From Kappaphycus alvarezii (Eukaryota; Rhodophyta; Florideophyceae; Gigartinales; Solieriaceae), in NCBI GenBank assembly GCA_002205965.3, contig NADL03000079.1, positions 62,001 to 126,000 of the forward strand: a DNA stretch of 64,000 bases, in the 5' to 3' direction. Positions 43,991 to 56,900 of this stretch are shown here, piece by piece. Made by a program: the position numbers and the translations under genes. Position 1 is the stretch's first letter. Each line of letters opens with the position of its first letter. The notes under the pieces were generated by a model. That model made no database searches, had not been told where the DNA came from, and worked only from the letters and a program-made list of their open reading frames with translations.

Positions 43991-45700
43991 ACCTTAGGGG
44001 GGTATTAATTGCTGCCGGGACTAACAGTATGAACAACATCATGCTGCCATTATGACCTCGCGTCCCGCAAGAGACAACGATCAATCCCCTGGAACATAGA
44101 ACACTGCAGAGCACCCAGTTTTCTGCGTTATGGTCTTCGCCGAGATATAATATCCCACAGTCCAAGGAAGCGAATGCTGCCGCACCCATGAATGTCTCCT
44201 TTCCCGTGACAAAAACTCAGCCTGCAAACTGTGGCATACCTGAGGGACAACTTTTGACAAGCTTACTCCCGGAACTTTAAGATTAGGCTACCTAAAGTCC
44301 GTCAGCGAGTGAACCTCCAGAAGTGCTTTGTAACTGTCGGATACTGGTACTGTGGCTGCCCCCACCAGTACATCGGAACGCGATCAAATTCGCGCCCAAA
44401 TAATATTTTCTCGTTTTCTCTCAAACGCTCCATTCCATTCCATGCACAATGGACTCGTCGCAAAAATCCTACTTTCCACTCCACGATATGCAGCTGCAAG
44501 TCAGAAGCAAGCAAACGGAAAACATAGCCAAGATCCCGCTTTTTACTCGATGATACCGTCCCGCAAGTACCCACCCCACCACAACGCAGTACCATAATCG
44601 TTGCGACGAATAATTTTGGGCGGAAACCATCAAAAAATCTTCTTAACTGCAGTAAACTTTACAGGGATAGTTTGTTTTTTCTTTGCGATAGGTTGAATGG
44701 CTGAGAGCTAGGGGCATTTGTAGATAAGCTTTTTGCAATGAATGAAGTGTGCGGTAAAGTTTTGTGAAGGCTACAAGAAATTGTAGACGATATGTGAGCC
44801 AATAGTTTCTTTTTACCGACTCAGAACATCAAATTATTTTGTTTTCCATTTTTATCCTCTATTCCTCCATCTGTCACCTAGTTTGAGAAACTAAGTGGGT
44901 AGGCCCTTACATTATGTGTTTTGTCTTAAAACATTTCTTGAACATTGTGTATTATGTGCTAATTGGGGCAAATGCAATGGAATGGGGAAATAAACTATAA
45001 AAACTGGTTGGAAGGGCAGATATATCTTTATCAAGTGCGCCGCCCCATTTGAAAGGACGAAAATAGACTAGGGTCCCGACAGTATTATAAAAATTATCAC
45101 TTTTAGAACAATAGATTTCTCAACCATAGAAAAAAATGATTTTTTAAAATATACAGGGCGGTACTTGCTACCCTCCGCGTACTAAGAGATGGCGTGATGA
45201 GCTAGAGCTGGCCGAAAATTGTGAGCAGAGAAAATTTTGGGAGCAAGTAAAGGACTGTCAATAGATATGTCGATGCAAAAGACCATCAAGTGAAGCACTC
45301 GGACAATGAAAGCTAAACAATCGCTCCGCCACCCCACATTAGCTGTCCATTACTTCGCATTCCATTTATTTGGCCAAAAATATCATGCTAGACTGGATTG
45401 TATGATCAGCCTACCAGAGATCACAAGATTTTGTACTAGTAGCGATTGGTGGGAATTTTGCAAAAAATGGTTCAGATCAATATGCATAATGTAAAAATAA
45501 AATGAAATACGTAGATCCAAAATAGTTAATTCCAAATGAAAGGATAATATACTACCTAAATAGGATCGCGATCAATAATAACAAGAAAACAAATTTTTGT
45601 CGATCGATTGGGACAATTTCATGGCCCGAGGCATTCTAAATCTTTCTAAGAGCCTAGGGCTATTTGTACAGCAGATTAGAGTAGAAAAGCTATAAAGATT
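43991..45700. other. Gap without a recognised gene
   Basis: Frames at 44,302-44,597 on both strands overlap and neither has a known motif. From 44,640 the DNA is increasingly AT-rich and nearly frame-free. Confidence 0.4.
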
Positions 45701-45709
45701 ATTCCAGCT

Positions 45710-46080
45710 GTACTACAATTTTTGTGGACTAAACTTGTGTTCAATAATAATTATAGAATAATTATCCAAGTGAGCATTAGTCGAAATATTAATTTGCTGG
45801 CGACATAATTCCATTAATTTTAATTTTATTAATTAAAGAAATTATAGACATAAAAATGATTCAAGAGTAATACATTATAAACATGGGTCATTGAAAAACA
45901 GATAAAATTATTTTCGATGATTTACAATAAATAAAGTTTGTTTTCCTCCGATAAAAAACTTTTCCACACTGTTCCACAGTTTCTCATCACTGTATTCGAT
46001 ATGTAAAATCAATTTAATAGTTTTCCAGTACTTGAAAAAATATTTTTTTGAAAAAATATTTTTTCAATTTTCACACATAT
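45710..46080 (-). repeat. Degenerate copia LTR
   Basis: Shares with the family LTRs GATGATTTACAATAAATAAA, a CATCACTGTA segment and the terminal CAATTTTCACA (about 46,065-46,075). About 370 bp are recognisable; the TG start is not clear. Orientation as the LTRs at 27.3, 53.3 and 57.5 kb. Confidence 0.6.
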
Positions 46081-46974
46081 ATTATTTAGATGAGGCTCTT
46101 CAAAAAATACATGAACATCTTTTCTAAGGGTTCAATATGCAACCGAAGTCCATTAATTTGGACACAGCCGCAAATGACAACCTTGGAGATGATTTCGTAA
46201 CTATCTTTCTAGCTTTCGTAATGCCCAAGTTGTTGAAAAGGCTAAATACAAAGTTCCATTTGCTACATTGAAATACAAGACTATCTTTAATAACCTGGGA
46301 CTAATATATGTCACCAAGTATTATCCATAGAGCGGGAAATGGAAAGAGATTAATGTTGGATTTTATTATATTCGGATCTACGAGACCATATATTATTCCC
46401 CATGGAACATGCCAAATCAAGAAAAATTTCAAATCGGCTTGATGAACTTTTACATCGCGATTTGTACGTTCGCTTTGTAGCTTACGTATGATTCCATATA
46501 TTGGGTAATTAGTCTCGAAAGGTTTTATTTGGAGAAATTTAATAGTGGGGGAAATTATTGGAAGCATAAATACAGATTTCCCGGTTGTACATTATGAAGT
46601 GAATATTGGCTTAAATAATATCTCCATGTCACATTTTTCATTGAACAAATTCATCAGGGAATTTCCGATTGTTTGCATTGTAGCTGTGGTAAAACACATT
46701 ATAAGAATGGGAATGAGCTGGTCCGACCCTTGAGCACGTTCTCACACACATTAAATGCCGTCACATTTTTAAAAACTTCAAATCCAGAACTCGGCATTGG
46801 AATGCTAATACAACTGAAATAAAGGTAGAACGTCAAGCCAGAAGCAGCCAATCTTTCCAAGGGAGTATCCGGCCTCAGCAGAAATCGTTTTCCTCCGATT
46901 GAAACCGCCTTTAAAGTCTATAATTCACCCTTTAGGTCGATCTAAATCTCATAATATCTACCGATGTGGAAAAT
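46081..46974. other. AT-rich gap, possibly decayed copia interior
   Basis: Fragments such as NTDFPVVHYEVNIG (46,560 on +) have protein-like composition, but I could not match them to a domain. Confidence 0.3.
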
Positions 46975-47235
46975 TTTGGGAATGTTACTCTTGTAACATG
47001 TATACTCAACTCCATCTCAAATACTCTAGACAACCGCAATTAGATCTAAAAGGGGATGCAACACAGTGATAGGGGAAGAACTACGCCCTCTGAAAGACTA
47101 CCTTGAGGCCATCTATTAAGCAGGCCTTATTGCACATGATGCTTGCTGCAGCGGGCTCTTGTATCAAAAACCCTTCAACCTTTTCAGTGGTCTACATTGC
47201 CCTCAAGGCCATTTGTTGATATGATCCAAACCAAC
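46975..47235 (-). mobile_element. LINE-A coding end plus A2 tail, diverged
   Basis: The A2 tail (46,975-47,090; ATGTTACTCTTG, CTAGACAACCGCAATTAGA, GGGGAAGAACTACGCC) is joined to the LINE-A C-terminal coding end (CATTGCCCTCAAGGCCA and upstream on +). The same junction as at 59.89 kb, confirming that the tail belongs to LINE-A. Confidence 0.78.
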
Positions 47236-47477
47236 TTATCTATCGATCAATAAATTGGCGGTAGTATACTGCTCAGTAACAGATAGCCCAAGTCCGCTGT
47301 CACTGTAGAGAAACTCTCCAAACTAAATGACAACCGTTGCTGAAATATCAATGCCCTTGTAAACGTAACAATCGGTCAATTCTCAGAAAGGTTTGGGTCT
47401 GACTCCAGCCTCTATGCCACATTTTAAAGCAGAAGTCAACTTCGATACGATTTTCGACCCGTCGACTCACCGCAAAC

Positions 47478-47612
47478 CGGCATTGAGCCGGCCTCGTCAG
47501 GAAGGTCATGTACTGTAGTGTTACCCATCAGCTACGACTTATCCGCATAACGCATTAGCCGCGTGGATATAACCGACCACCTCTTCCATGCATTAAAATA
47601 ACCCAAAAATTT
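47478..47612 (+). mobile_element. LINE-A A1-type 3' tail
   Basis: GGCATTGAGCCGGCCTCGTC through GTGTTACCCATCAGC, CGCATAACGCATTAGCCGCG and CTCTTCCATGCATTAAAATA, aligned with the tail at 28.6 kb. 5'-truncated; no TSD recognised. Confidence 0.8.
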
Positions 47613-48569
47613 CCCAGCAAACGTGCAGTTGGTGATTCATAAATAATCTTGCAAGCTGGAAAGAAGGCACATTTCTCCCACCACTGCGAGAGAATGCCTT
47701 TAGTGGCGAATTTGTAAAGTACTATAAGAACTGATTTGTTGTCAGCTTTCTTCGAATAATGCCTATCACAGTGCCTTGATGAAAGGAAGAACTGAAAACA
47801 AGCAATAGAAATCGACGTTCCGCAAGAAGGCTAGCCTTTCTTTGAGAAGCTGCGTACTCAGATACGCAACGGAGGCGAGCTTCTGAGCAGGATCTCAACG
47901 GGTCATAGAAGTTACAGGATATCGGTCAGAATACATACCTAAAGTAATGAAGACAGCAGTACCGTCTTTGTTGCAAGCAAGTATTTAGGGAGGAGTTCTT
48001 TATACGCTGAATAAAGAGGAATCAAAGGTGCTGAAAAATGAGATATGGGATACCAATCGGAGAGGTGTCAGGAAAGAACTATCCGGGCTTCCATTCTCTG
48101 GAGGGAAAAGGTAAATCGCTGGACTAAGTTGTGAAACTAGAGGGGGGGACCGTGGGGCTTTTCTGATCATGGATGTAGGACGGGTGTTTTTCCAAGACTA
48201 TGGGGGGCTCGAGGTGTAAAATGTTTCCAGCAAATAGCTGATTGTGCTCCTAGATGGCAGAAGAACTTAAAAACGCTCGACCGCAAGTGTACGTAGATGC
48301 AGTTACTGACTGAAACTGATATCGAACTATGAGAAAGGAAAGAGGCATTGCAAGTGACAGTCAACGGGATATATATTGGGTAATCGTTTTGAAGATACTA
48401 CATCTTCCCTCAGTCTTATTAATTAATGCATTTACTCATTTATTGGTAGGTATATCAGTATTTAATGTACAGCGGTCCTTCTAACGCATATTCTGGTTTT
48501 GGCTGGCTATCTACAAATAAGCGTCGCCGTAAAGACTTAACTCGTAGTTATACCTCGAGTTGGGACAGC
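47613..48569. other. Gap without a recognised gene
   Basis: Short frames only; nothing recognised. Confidence 0.4.
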
Positions 48570-48690
48570 ACTGTACGTAGTTCCTTCCCCACTACTGTGT
48601 CTGCATACATTTTTGAGTCGATTGTGGTTGTCTGGAAAACTATTGGATAGATCGGATATATATTCCAAGAGTAAAACGCTCAAGTCTTTC
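48570..48690 (+). mobile_element. LINE tail (A2)
   Basis: TACGTAGTTCCTTCCCCACT, GAGTCGATTGTGGTTGTCTG, GATAGATCGGATATATATTC, CCAAGAGTAAAACGC: a full-length A2 tail in + orientation. TSD not clear. Confidence 0.82.
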
Positions 48691-49616
48691 TACCTTTACG
48701 GAGAGAGAGTTCCAGAGAGATTCCGAGGAATTTTGTCAGGAGAATATTCATTCACGTTCGCAGAAGTTTTGAGCTGAATATTGAAAGTGCGGAAAAGGTA
48801 TTCATCTCATAGTACAGATATGTTCTAACCCCTTGGTAGTCATTCAACTATGTTTGCAGTGCCTCTGTGGGGAAAATCCTGGTTGGTCCCGACCATCACT
48901 TTCATTCATTTTAGAGTTGCGCCGATGGAGATGAACGAGCGTCAATCTGGAATAGAGGTGTTGCCTCGGCTGACTGCCAACATTGGCAACTCTTTGATCT
49001 GGTGAAATATTGGGTGTTTTACTTTCATACGTTATGTTCTACTTTGATGTAGTCACCGCATTTGGGAGTTTCCTTTCTATTGCTCAGATAGGAGCATTGA
49101 TCCCCACACTTATACAAGGCAATACGACTATAAAACATTTGAAATTTCTTCATTATTAGGGTGCAATGCATCCTAGCTTGTGGTGGGGTTGAGGGTTCTC
49201 ATTTGTAGCTGATAAAGGAACAAAGGGTACATCAAGTTAGCATCAGCGGAAGCAGTGCCATTGTGTGCGATACCTGCCCTTACATGTGACCTTCCATGGG
49301 TTCCTCGTTTCATTGAGGACTAATGGTTTGATGTGTTGACAGGGACTGATGCTGCTACCTTGAAATATGACCTTGTGCCCTTGGAATTCCTTTCACTCGG
49401 ATTTGTATTTGCAGTAGGCGATTAGAGTCACCTTGGCGTATGTTTCCTCAAAATTTTGAATTTTAAAAGCCCAACAGATGGTCTAGTTCTCATGTTTGTC
49501 TTGAATTTTCTGATAAGGATATCCAAATCTTGATAAGAGGGGAGGATGATGGGGTATTTTACTTCGTCAGTCTGATACTTCTAGATAATCATTCATACTC
49601 TGGACAGGAAAATAGT
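48691..49616. other. Gap without a recognised gene
   Basis: A short stretch near 49,012-49,050 (GGGTGTTTTACTTTCATA) may be a further A2 relic. Nothing else recognised. Confidence 0.35.
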
Positions 49617-49691
49617 CGAATTTATTTATTTATTCAAGTTGGAACTATTTATTATTGGGTCTACTTATCCCAATTATTTTACAATTATCTC
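49617..49691 (+). repeat. Copia LTR end fragment
   Basis: Matches the R/U5-side end of the family LTR read on +: TTTATTTATTTATTCAAGTT, GGAACTATTTATTATT, CTTATCCCAATTATTTT. Only about 75 bp remain. Confidence 0.75.
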
Positions 49692-50462
49692 ATCCACTTC
49701 AGATGCGACTATCATGGAATCGTCTGCTACGATGACTATGTCACTTTGCTGGGTAACAACGACAGTTTAGGCGCATCTCATCCCCCTATCGAACCCAAGC
49801 CGCACTGAGAACACAAGACGAGGCCAGATACTAGGATACCGGAAACTGCTGGTGGGGCTGATTTCGTTGGTGTAACCTCCGTGAACCCATAGGCCTGTTT
49901 TCATAGTAGCACAAAACCCTTCAACCTTCTAATTACCTTTGAAAGCAGCCAAAACTCTTCCCTGTTTCTTTCTCCTCCTCGCTCAGATGAGGGCATCCCG
50001 ATGAGCTCTCTCACATCATGGGGAAGACCAGATCGGTCGCATTACGCGGTGAGGGCTATTATCTTTCAAAGAAACGCCGAGTTGATTTTCACCCTAACGA
50101 GGCCTGCTCTTTAAAAGGGATATCAGCTACTTTCTAGCTAATGAATGTGCTACATTATTTTTTTGTAGATTATTGGACACTGTTTTATTGCAAGTTCATA
50201 GAACCCATAACCTTTCCACCACTTGCAGTATTTCAACCCCCTTAACCCTCCGAGAATTTCTCCATAGCTATATTCGTGACAAATTTTGCAAGGACCGTGA
50301 CAACAAAAACTTCGCCCCGATTCTACACCCCCCCCCCAGTAAAACTAGTCATGGTCCATCCTATGACAAGCTGAGTAGGAACTATATATTTGCTACTAAG
50401 AGCATTCTTACGATCAGAGTCTATAGATAAAACTACCTAATTAGAGCGCCTTCAGCAGACAT
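49692..50462. other. Gap without a recognised gene
   Basis: An 85-codon open frame on + (50,173-50,430) has no known motif. Text at 49,905-49,960 weakly resembles LINE-A 3' coding sequence on -. Confidence 0.35.
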
Positions 50463-50660
50463 TTTCGGGTCAATTGTGGTTGTCTGGAAAACTATGGGAT
50501 AAAGATATGATATATCTTCCAAAAAGGGGGAATTTTCGGGTTATTTGAATGCATGGAAGATGTAGTTGGTTATATCCACACCGCTAATGCGTTATGCAGG
50601 ACATGTCATCGTTGATGGGTACCACTACAATACGTGACCTTCCTTACAGGGCCGGGTCAA
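50463..50660. mobile_element. Two LINE-A tails in convergent (tail-to-tail) order
   Basis: 50,463-50,533 is an A2 tail on + (GGTTGTCTGGAAAACTATGG, ATCTTCCAAAAAGGGGGAA). From 50,534 an A1 tail on - begins at its 3' end (TTTGAATGCATGGAAGATG, then CCGCTAATGCGTTATGC, GGACATGTC...GATGGGTACCAC). The two 3' ends abut. Confidence 0.8.
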
Positions 50661-51230
50661 TGCCACCAAATATTCCAAAAGTAAACATCCCAAATCTTTT
50701 CCCTTTAACAGACAGGAAAGTGTGTGTCGCCAGGAAAGAGAGACATACCGAGACGGAAGGATACAGCAACAATCCACGATTGGGAGAAGATATACGCGCA
50801 AGGATGAGGGTGGAGGAGAGCGTAGAACACAGAACAAGAAGAGATTTCGCAGGAAGGGAGCAAAGGTGTTCAGTTGGCGTGAGATAGAGACTGAAAAGTT
50901 GGTCAGATTTCGAAGAGAGCATTTTGACGTGATAGTTGATTTGAAACGTTCACCAGGAAGCGGGGAGCTCCAGCGTCCGAACTGGTCAGAGCAGAGGAAA
51001 TTAATGGGTGGCGGTTTGTACGAAGAGAAATAGTAGAACCGGGCCCTTCCTGGATATGAATGTAAGCGGAAAACGCGAGGAGATCAGAGAAGAAGCGAAC
51101 AAATCTATCAAAGGGACGATATAGGCAACTCTTAGTACATCAGCAGCCAGAAGTGGACCAGGGCCGCCTAGGGAGATCGGGAGCCAAGCTTTGTCCCAGG
51201 CCCGCCGCATGAGAAACCATGGGACGTTTG
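50661..51230 (-). mobile_element. LINE-B fragment, decayed
   Basis: On - : RAWDKAWLPISLGGPGPLL, RVAYIVPLIDLFASSLIS, then APGERFKSTITSKCSL. They align with LINE-B ERAWLQASLPFSMGGLGLL, EAAYAASVIDSFRLISDLL and VPGERLQSAITTELML. One frame change between them. It abuts the A1 tail at 50,660. Confidence 0.75.
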
Positions 51231-52639
51231 GTCAATTGTGTCTAATGAGGACAGAACAGTGTACAGCCACCTCGTGCTTTCAATATGTGCAAGTTAGAAT
51301 TGAGACTAAGGCAAGAGCTTATAAGGTGGTACTTAGAGTGAGAGATGTGGTGAATTAAATTTGGAAAGTAGTTTAGGTTCCACTTCACATTTCAGATATA
51401 TAGCATAAATGTATTAAAAGTTAAAGGCAGCCCTTTTTGATACTTACTTCAGTAAAGATTACTCTAGACTTTTATCCTACTCTAGCCAGCACTATAGCAA
51501 CCAAAGATAAATGTTGCTTCAAGTCGATGCGGAATAGTACACACTTTGAGAGTGCAGTCTTCGCGTGTGTGTCTAAAGCACAGTACAGGTCAAGTGATAT
51601 GCCCACGTCTCCATTTCTATTTCGACGAACCCTACCAGTGGTGGACAATATCATAGCCATAGACCGTATCACAAGAAAATGATACGTATAAATGATCAAT
51701 CATATAGTACACACAAACGAGGAATTCACTTTTGATATTCTCATCCTTCATCCAATTCTCAATGCAGATGCTTTCCACCCTCGCCATCACACATCTGAAT
51801 GTCAAGGGCGTTCATACTTCCACTTCTGTCTATGGAGCACAGATGTTTGTGTAACTAGCAAGTAGTTCAACAATATATTCCAAGAGTAAAACACATTTTC
51901 ATTACGACGTTAGGTGACAGCCAAGATTTATTTCCAATTTAAAACACCTAACACTTTACCCGCTTGGAAAAGTCCTAAGGCGCAACTGTGCGTAGACTTG
52001 AAGAACGAACTCAAACTTTAGAGCCTGCTTCCTTTTTCTAGTCCACAAAAACTGCTTGTCCTGGCTGCTGAGGTGGACAGTATACTCTTACATGAAATAT
52101 CCAGCTTTACTGTGGACAGTTTTTGAAACAATTTCGCAGCACCTACGGCACACAACAGGGAGCTTGGCTCAGTGAGTTTAAATCTAACCTTGCACTCCAG
52201 CCAATGGATATGAAGTTTGAGGATCTGATTTCGCCGTCTGCAGGAGACGAGGAATCTTCCCACAGAGGAAACCTCAAAAATACTGTCAATGCTGTCCACC
52301 AAGCCCTCACGAAGAAATTATCCTACGGTGAAAATCGTATACGTGCTTTGCAGGCATCAATGAACTTGGTGAAGTTCTGAGTGTCACACTTGACTCTATC
52401 CCAAAATACTCCAGACAACTAACTAATGAAACTTGAAGGCTCGGAAGGATTGGTCCATTGCCCTTCTCTCCTAGGTTTGACAACATCCTCTAAACCCCCA
52501 ACTATCAGATTACTACTCGGTCACAGCATTATGTCAGGGGGGATGTTTGGTTTGTTTACTGCGAGTGGAAAGTATTGTGAAATTACCATTCGGTGTCTAT
52601 AATGTACTAAAATATCACAAAAATCTACGTGCCCAGTGC
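51231..52639. other. Gap without a recognised gene
   Basis: An 85-codon open frame at 52,123-52,380 (+) and one antisense to it have no known motif. TATTCCAAGAGTAAAACAC near 51,878 may be a scrap of A2 tail. Confidence 0.4.
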
Positions 52640-53344
52640 AGTCATGATGATGCTCTATTGACTTTCCACTCACACCGCTTCTATGCCAACACCTCTAAGT
52701 TCATGCTCTTGCTCCGTACGCTTCCCCCACTCAGTCTGCGGTACTCGCCGCCAGCTTCTATCAGAAGCAGAGGAAGCGTTCTACCGATTGTAATTGCCTT
52801 GCCCGGATCGGGCCTGGCTCCAGGTCTCTCTCGCCTTCTCAATGAGCGGTCTAGGTCCCCTGCACACCTCGGATATTACCGTGGCTGCTTATAAATCATC
52901 TATTATTGATCCTTTTGAACTTATCTCCGACCTACTGACCCTTTCCTACGACTGCCACCTTGAAGAGATCCCTCCGTCTTCCATCTCGATCTTATCTTCC
53001 TTTCATCCGGAGCTGTGTTTTTCGCTTACAGCTACGGCCTTTTCGAGCGTCGTTCTTTGCCGGTCCCCGGTGAAAGGCTTCAGTCGGCGACCGCAACTGA
53101 ACTCATGCTGTTAAAGTCTGACAGGTTTTTATTGTACGCAGAAGCACCGGACCAAGCACGGCTCCTCTCCATGATCATCTCTTCCTCCTTCTCTATTTTC
53201 TCTTAGCTCCCTAACCCGACCGCGGTACGTAAATGTACTCTTTGGCGTGAAAAATCGCTCTGGTTCTCCGTCTCTGCATCGCGCTGTTGCCTGAATATGC
53301 TCGCTGTAGGTTTTGCCCCTTGCGCTCGACCGACATCGCTCCCG
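52640..53344 (+). mobile_element. LINE-B copy, 5' part of a copy split by copia
   Basis: LTFHSHRFYANTSKFMLLLR, DRAWLQVSLAFSMSGLGPLH, TSDITVAAYKSSIIDPFELI, then SPVKGFSRRPQLN in place of PVPGERLQSA. It ends within the Cys/His region (CGACCGACATCGCTCCCG) exactly at the copia LTR, and continues at 58,041. Confidence 0.88.
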
Positions 53345-53905
53345 TGCAAAATAATTGGGATGGGTAGATCCAAATAATAATAATAATAAATAGTTCCAAC
53401 TTGAATAAATAAAGAAATGCCGCAATTGGACTTGGAATGAATAATGAATAGAAAACCAAATTTAATGATTGCTGATCGGGGAGAATATTTCGATGACCTG
53501 AGAATTTAAAAAATATTTCTAACAACCTAGGACTACTTATACTCCTCACCAGGGTGAACCTGCTACAAAAATCAGGTGGGCCGTACAACAATTTTGGTAG
53601 ACATTATTCAGGCTCAGCAACAATTATTATAGTATTTTCCAGGTAAGCAATCATCCAGATAATAATTTGTTGGCAGCATAAATGCAATAATTATAGCCTG
53701 TATAATATAAAAACCCATCTGTAGGACATAAAAATTATTTCACACTGACTGCAGAGTAAAATAGTGCCAGTGTAAATAGATAAAATTACGCCTTGATGAT
53801 TCACAACAAATATAAATTGTGGGCCTCAATAAAAATATTGCTTCATAATTCAGCATCACTGCAGGACACCGGGATAGAGATTAAAATATTTGGTCAATTT
53901 TCACA
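53345..53905 (-). repeat. Copia 3' LTR
   Basis: 561 bp, aligned with 57,498-58,040 with numerous small differences, including an expanded AATAAT run near 53,380. The divergence is clearly greater than that of the gypsy LTR pair. Confidence 0.93.
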
Positions 53906-56900
53906 CCCTTTCCCATTTGAAATGTTGAACTAAATTTATCCTGCTGACTGAGATGAATCTCGAGATAAAATATTACTCATATCCATAGGCATAGATCCAT
54001 CAAATAAAAGGAGCTTAAGCATGTCAGATACAGGCCTTTGCACGAATATACCAAGCTTATATACTTTTCCAAGATCTTGGAGAAATTGCTTCTTAATTTT
54101 TTCTGGTCCACTAATAAGTACATCATCGACCAATTGAACGACAAGCAGAATTAATGATCCTTTTAACTTCATGAAAAATAATTGGGGTTTTTAAACGACT
54201 GATTTCAATCCGAGGTCAAAAATGTATTATCCGAGCGTATTTGCCATTTTGCATTCGCGTTGACTAAACCATATGAAGCAGACAATAATAGCCAATAAAA
54301 GGATTTTCAGAGCATTCCCGAGGAGGTCTCACATAAACATCTCGTAATGCTGATCCAGATTGTAAAAATGCAGACTTCACATCAACCTTTGATAAATTCC
54401 ATTTAAAATTGTAGCAATTGATAAGAGAATTCTAATTGCCATCGGAGAACAAGATTCCGAATCAGTTCTCAAATTATTTTTCTCCTTGTCCTCATTTCCA
54501 TGCGGAGCAATTCGAGCCTTGCAATAATATTTTCCATCATCCAAAATTTTTATTTTGTATAAAACGTGACTGGATATTACATTCGAGTCGGGAGGAATTT
54601 TTGAAACATGAATTTTTGAACAGTAGTGAGAAAATTATTTTCTTCCGTATTGTATGCATTTGAAATAATATGAGATGGAAGTCCAGATGCTTGATGAAGT
54701 AAAAATTCTTTAGATCCAAACCTTTTATGATAAAAACTCAGATCTTTTTGTTCAGATGATTTCAATTCCGTTCCAGGTAACAACTCAATTTCATGCGCAT
54801 CAATTCCACCATTTTCATCAATAGGGATATGAATTAAATTTTCAGGGTGTAGGGAACTAAGTTCAGATTCAATCGGAACATGTTCGAGAGATAATATGTT
54901 TTTAGATTCTGATAAATTTCCATCGCTTTCTGATTCATTATATTTTCGACATCAGTATTCATATTTGGTTAAAATTACATCATCAGAATGATCGTCAAAA
55001 TTGTTTTCGCCCACATTCTTCACTTCGGTAATATTTGTTTCATCAGAAATATCTTCCACAGAATATTCAATAGACTGATTCAATAAATCATTTGCCTTTT
55101 GAATTTGGTATGCTAGTTCATTAGATGAAACGGAATGTCGGACATCTTCAATTGCCGCATGTATAAATTTTCCATTGGATCCAGGTACTGTGACGATAAG
55201 AGATTTTTTGTCGAATTTCAATACTGGTTTGGGCGATGACCAAGATCCCTTTTTGATTTGGTAGATGAATAAAAATTTCCACAATATCGCCAACATTAAT
55301 TGGAATATCGGTCACAGACTTTGATTTTAGAATAAGATTTAATTTCCTCTTGGCTATTAGCTCATTATGAGCTTCTCTTAAATCATTTGGTAGACTTCGA
55401 GGACCAGAATTATCGATGGGTCGAGTGTGACCAGTGGCAAGCTCGTATGAAGAAACAACATCATTTCCATATAAATCATTCGATATTTGAAACATTCGAG
55501 CAATACGAACCGTATTACTTGCAGAAGAATCGGATATTTTTAAACGGATATAAATGTCTCTCAATATTTTATGTTTCGACTCAATAGAATTTTTGTTGTG
55601 GCGGCGGGAACCAATAGGACAAAAAAAATTCCTCTTTCCTCAAGATAGCTTCTGAAAATATCATTGTCAAACGCCTGATCTCCCATTAAATTTTAAGGGT
55701 CCCAAAATGGTGTTAACCAGAGAGTCTCAATACATGCAATTTTCCATCCTTAAAGAGGGCACTATTGAACCAGTTGAATACCTGGTAACTGAGTCCATAA
55801 TGTGAAAAATATCCAAGTTTTCCACAAAAAATGATCCACACAAACCAATTCATTAAATCCGCGAGATATAGAGCTTAAAGATACTGCACGAGGATGAGAT
55901 GGTTTTTTTGTGACATCGCAAAATTTGCAGGAGTCAATTATGCTTGAAAAATATTTTTTGCATTCATCGTCCCATATAAAATTTCTTTGTAACAATAGTT
56001 TTATATCATCATAATTTGAGTGACCACATACATGTTTGTGAACCTTATTAATTATTTTCTTCTTTTCAGCCCAAGATATATTTTTTGATGTATTGATATT
56101 GTTGGAACAAATTGCTGATAGAAATGAGTTTTCAATAGGTTCGGATGATTGTATAAATATATTTCCGGGTACATAACAATGATGACCATGATCCACCAAT
56201 GTTATAGAATCGATTGAATTATTTGCGGACTCGAACTCGATGCGATTGTCCGTCATATGAATAATATTTGATTTTCTTGTGATTTCTTCCAATAACCCAT
56301 TGAGATGATCCACTGATTATTAGATGCCTTATTTTAACCTGATTTCCATTGTCTGAAATAGCTGATAAAAATATTGAACCGATCATTTTTTTTTTTCGCT
56401 TGAGTGGTCGCCATTTCCGTATTGCCAGAAGGGCGTGTCCTTGATACATTCAGGAAGTTCATCAAGAATTCCATTCCATTCCGGTAAAATAAATTTCGAA
56501 AGTGCTCGTAATTCAACAATCCCATTCCACTATACGGTGCTCCATCATCAAGTAACGGACCTGGGTATAACGTATTTGACGGAGAATCAAGCACCGTTTT
56601 TACCATATGAAATGTTACAGAACCAGAATCATTTTTGTCTTTGATATTTTCTGCATTTCCCATTCTAGATGATGAACCTTTATGATAATTTTTAGCACTC
56701 TTGCATTTATCTTTTTCATAGGCCCAATGGCCAATTTCTCCACATCGGTCACAAGTTGATTTTGCCTTGAGGCAGCAAAGTCTTCAGGAGATAATCTTTG
56801 CTTATTATTTTTCTTGAAATTTTTCTTTTCTCCGTATGAAATATTTGATTGACTTGAAGAGATATATTTTGAATTATTTTTTGGGTTTATCACATGCACG

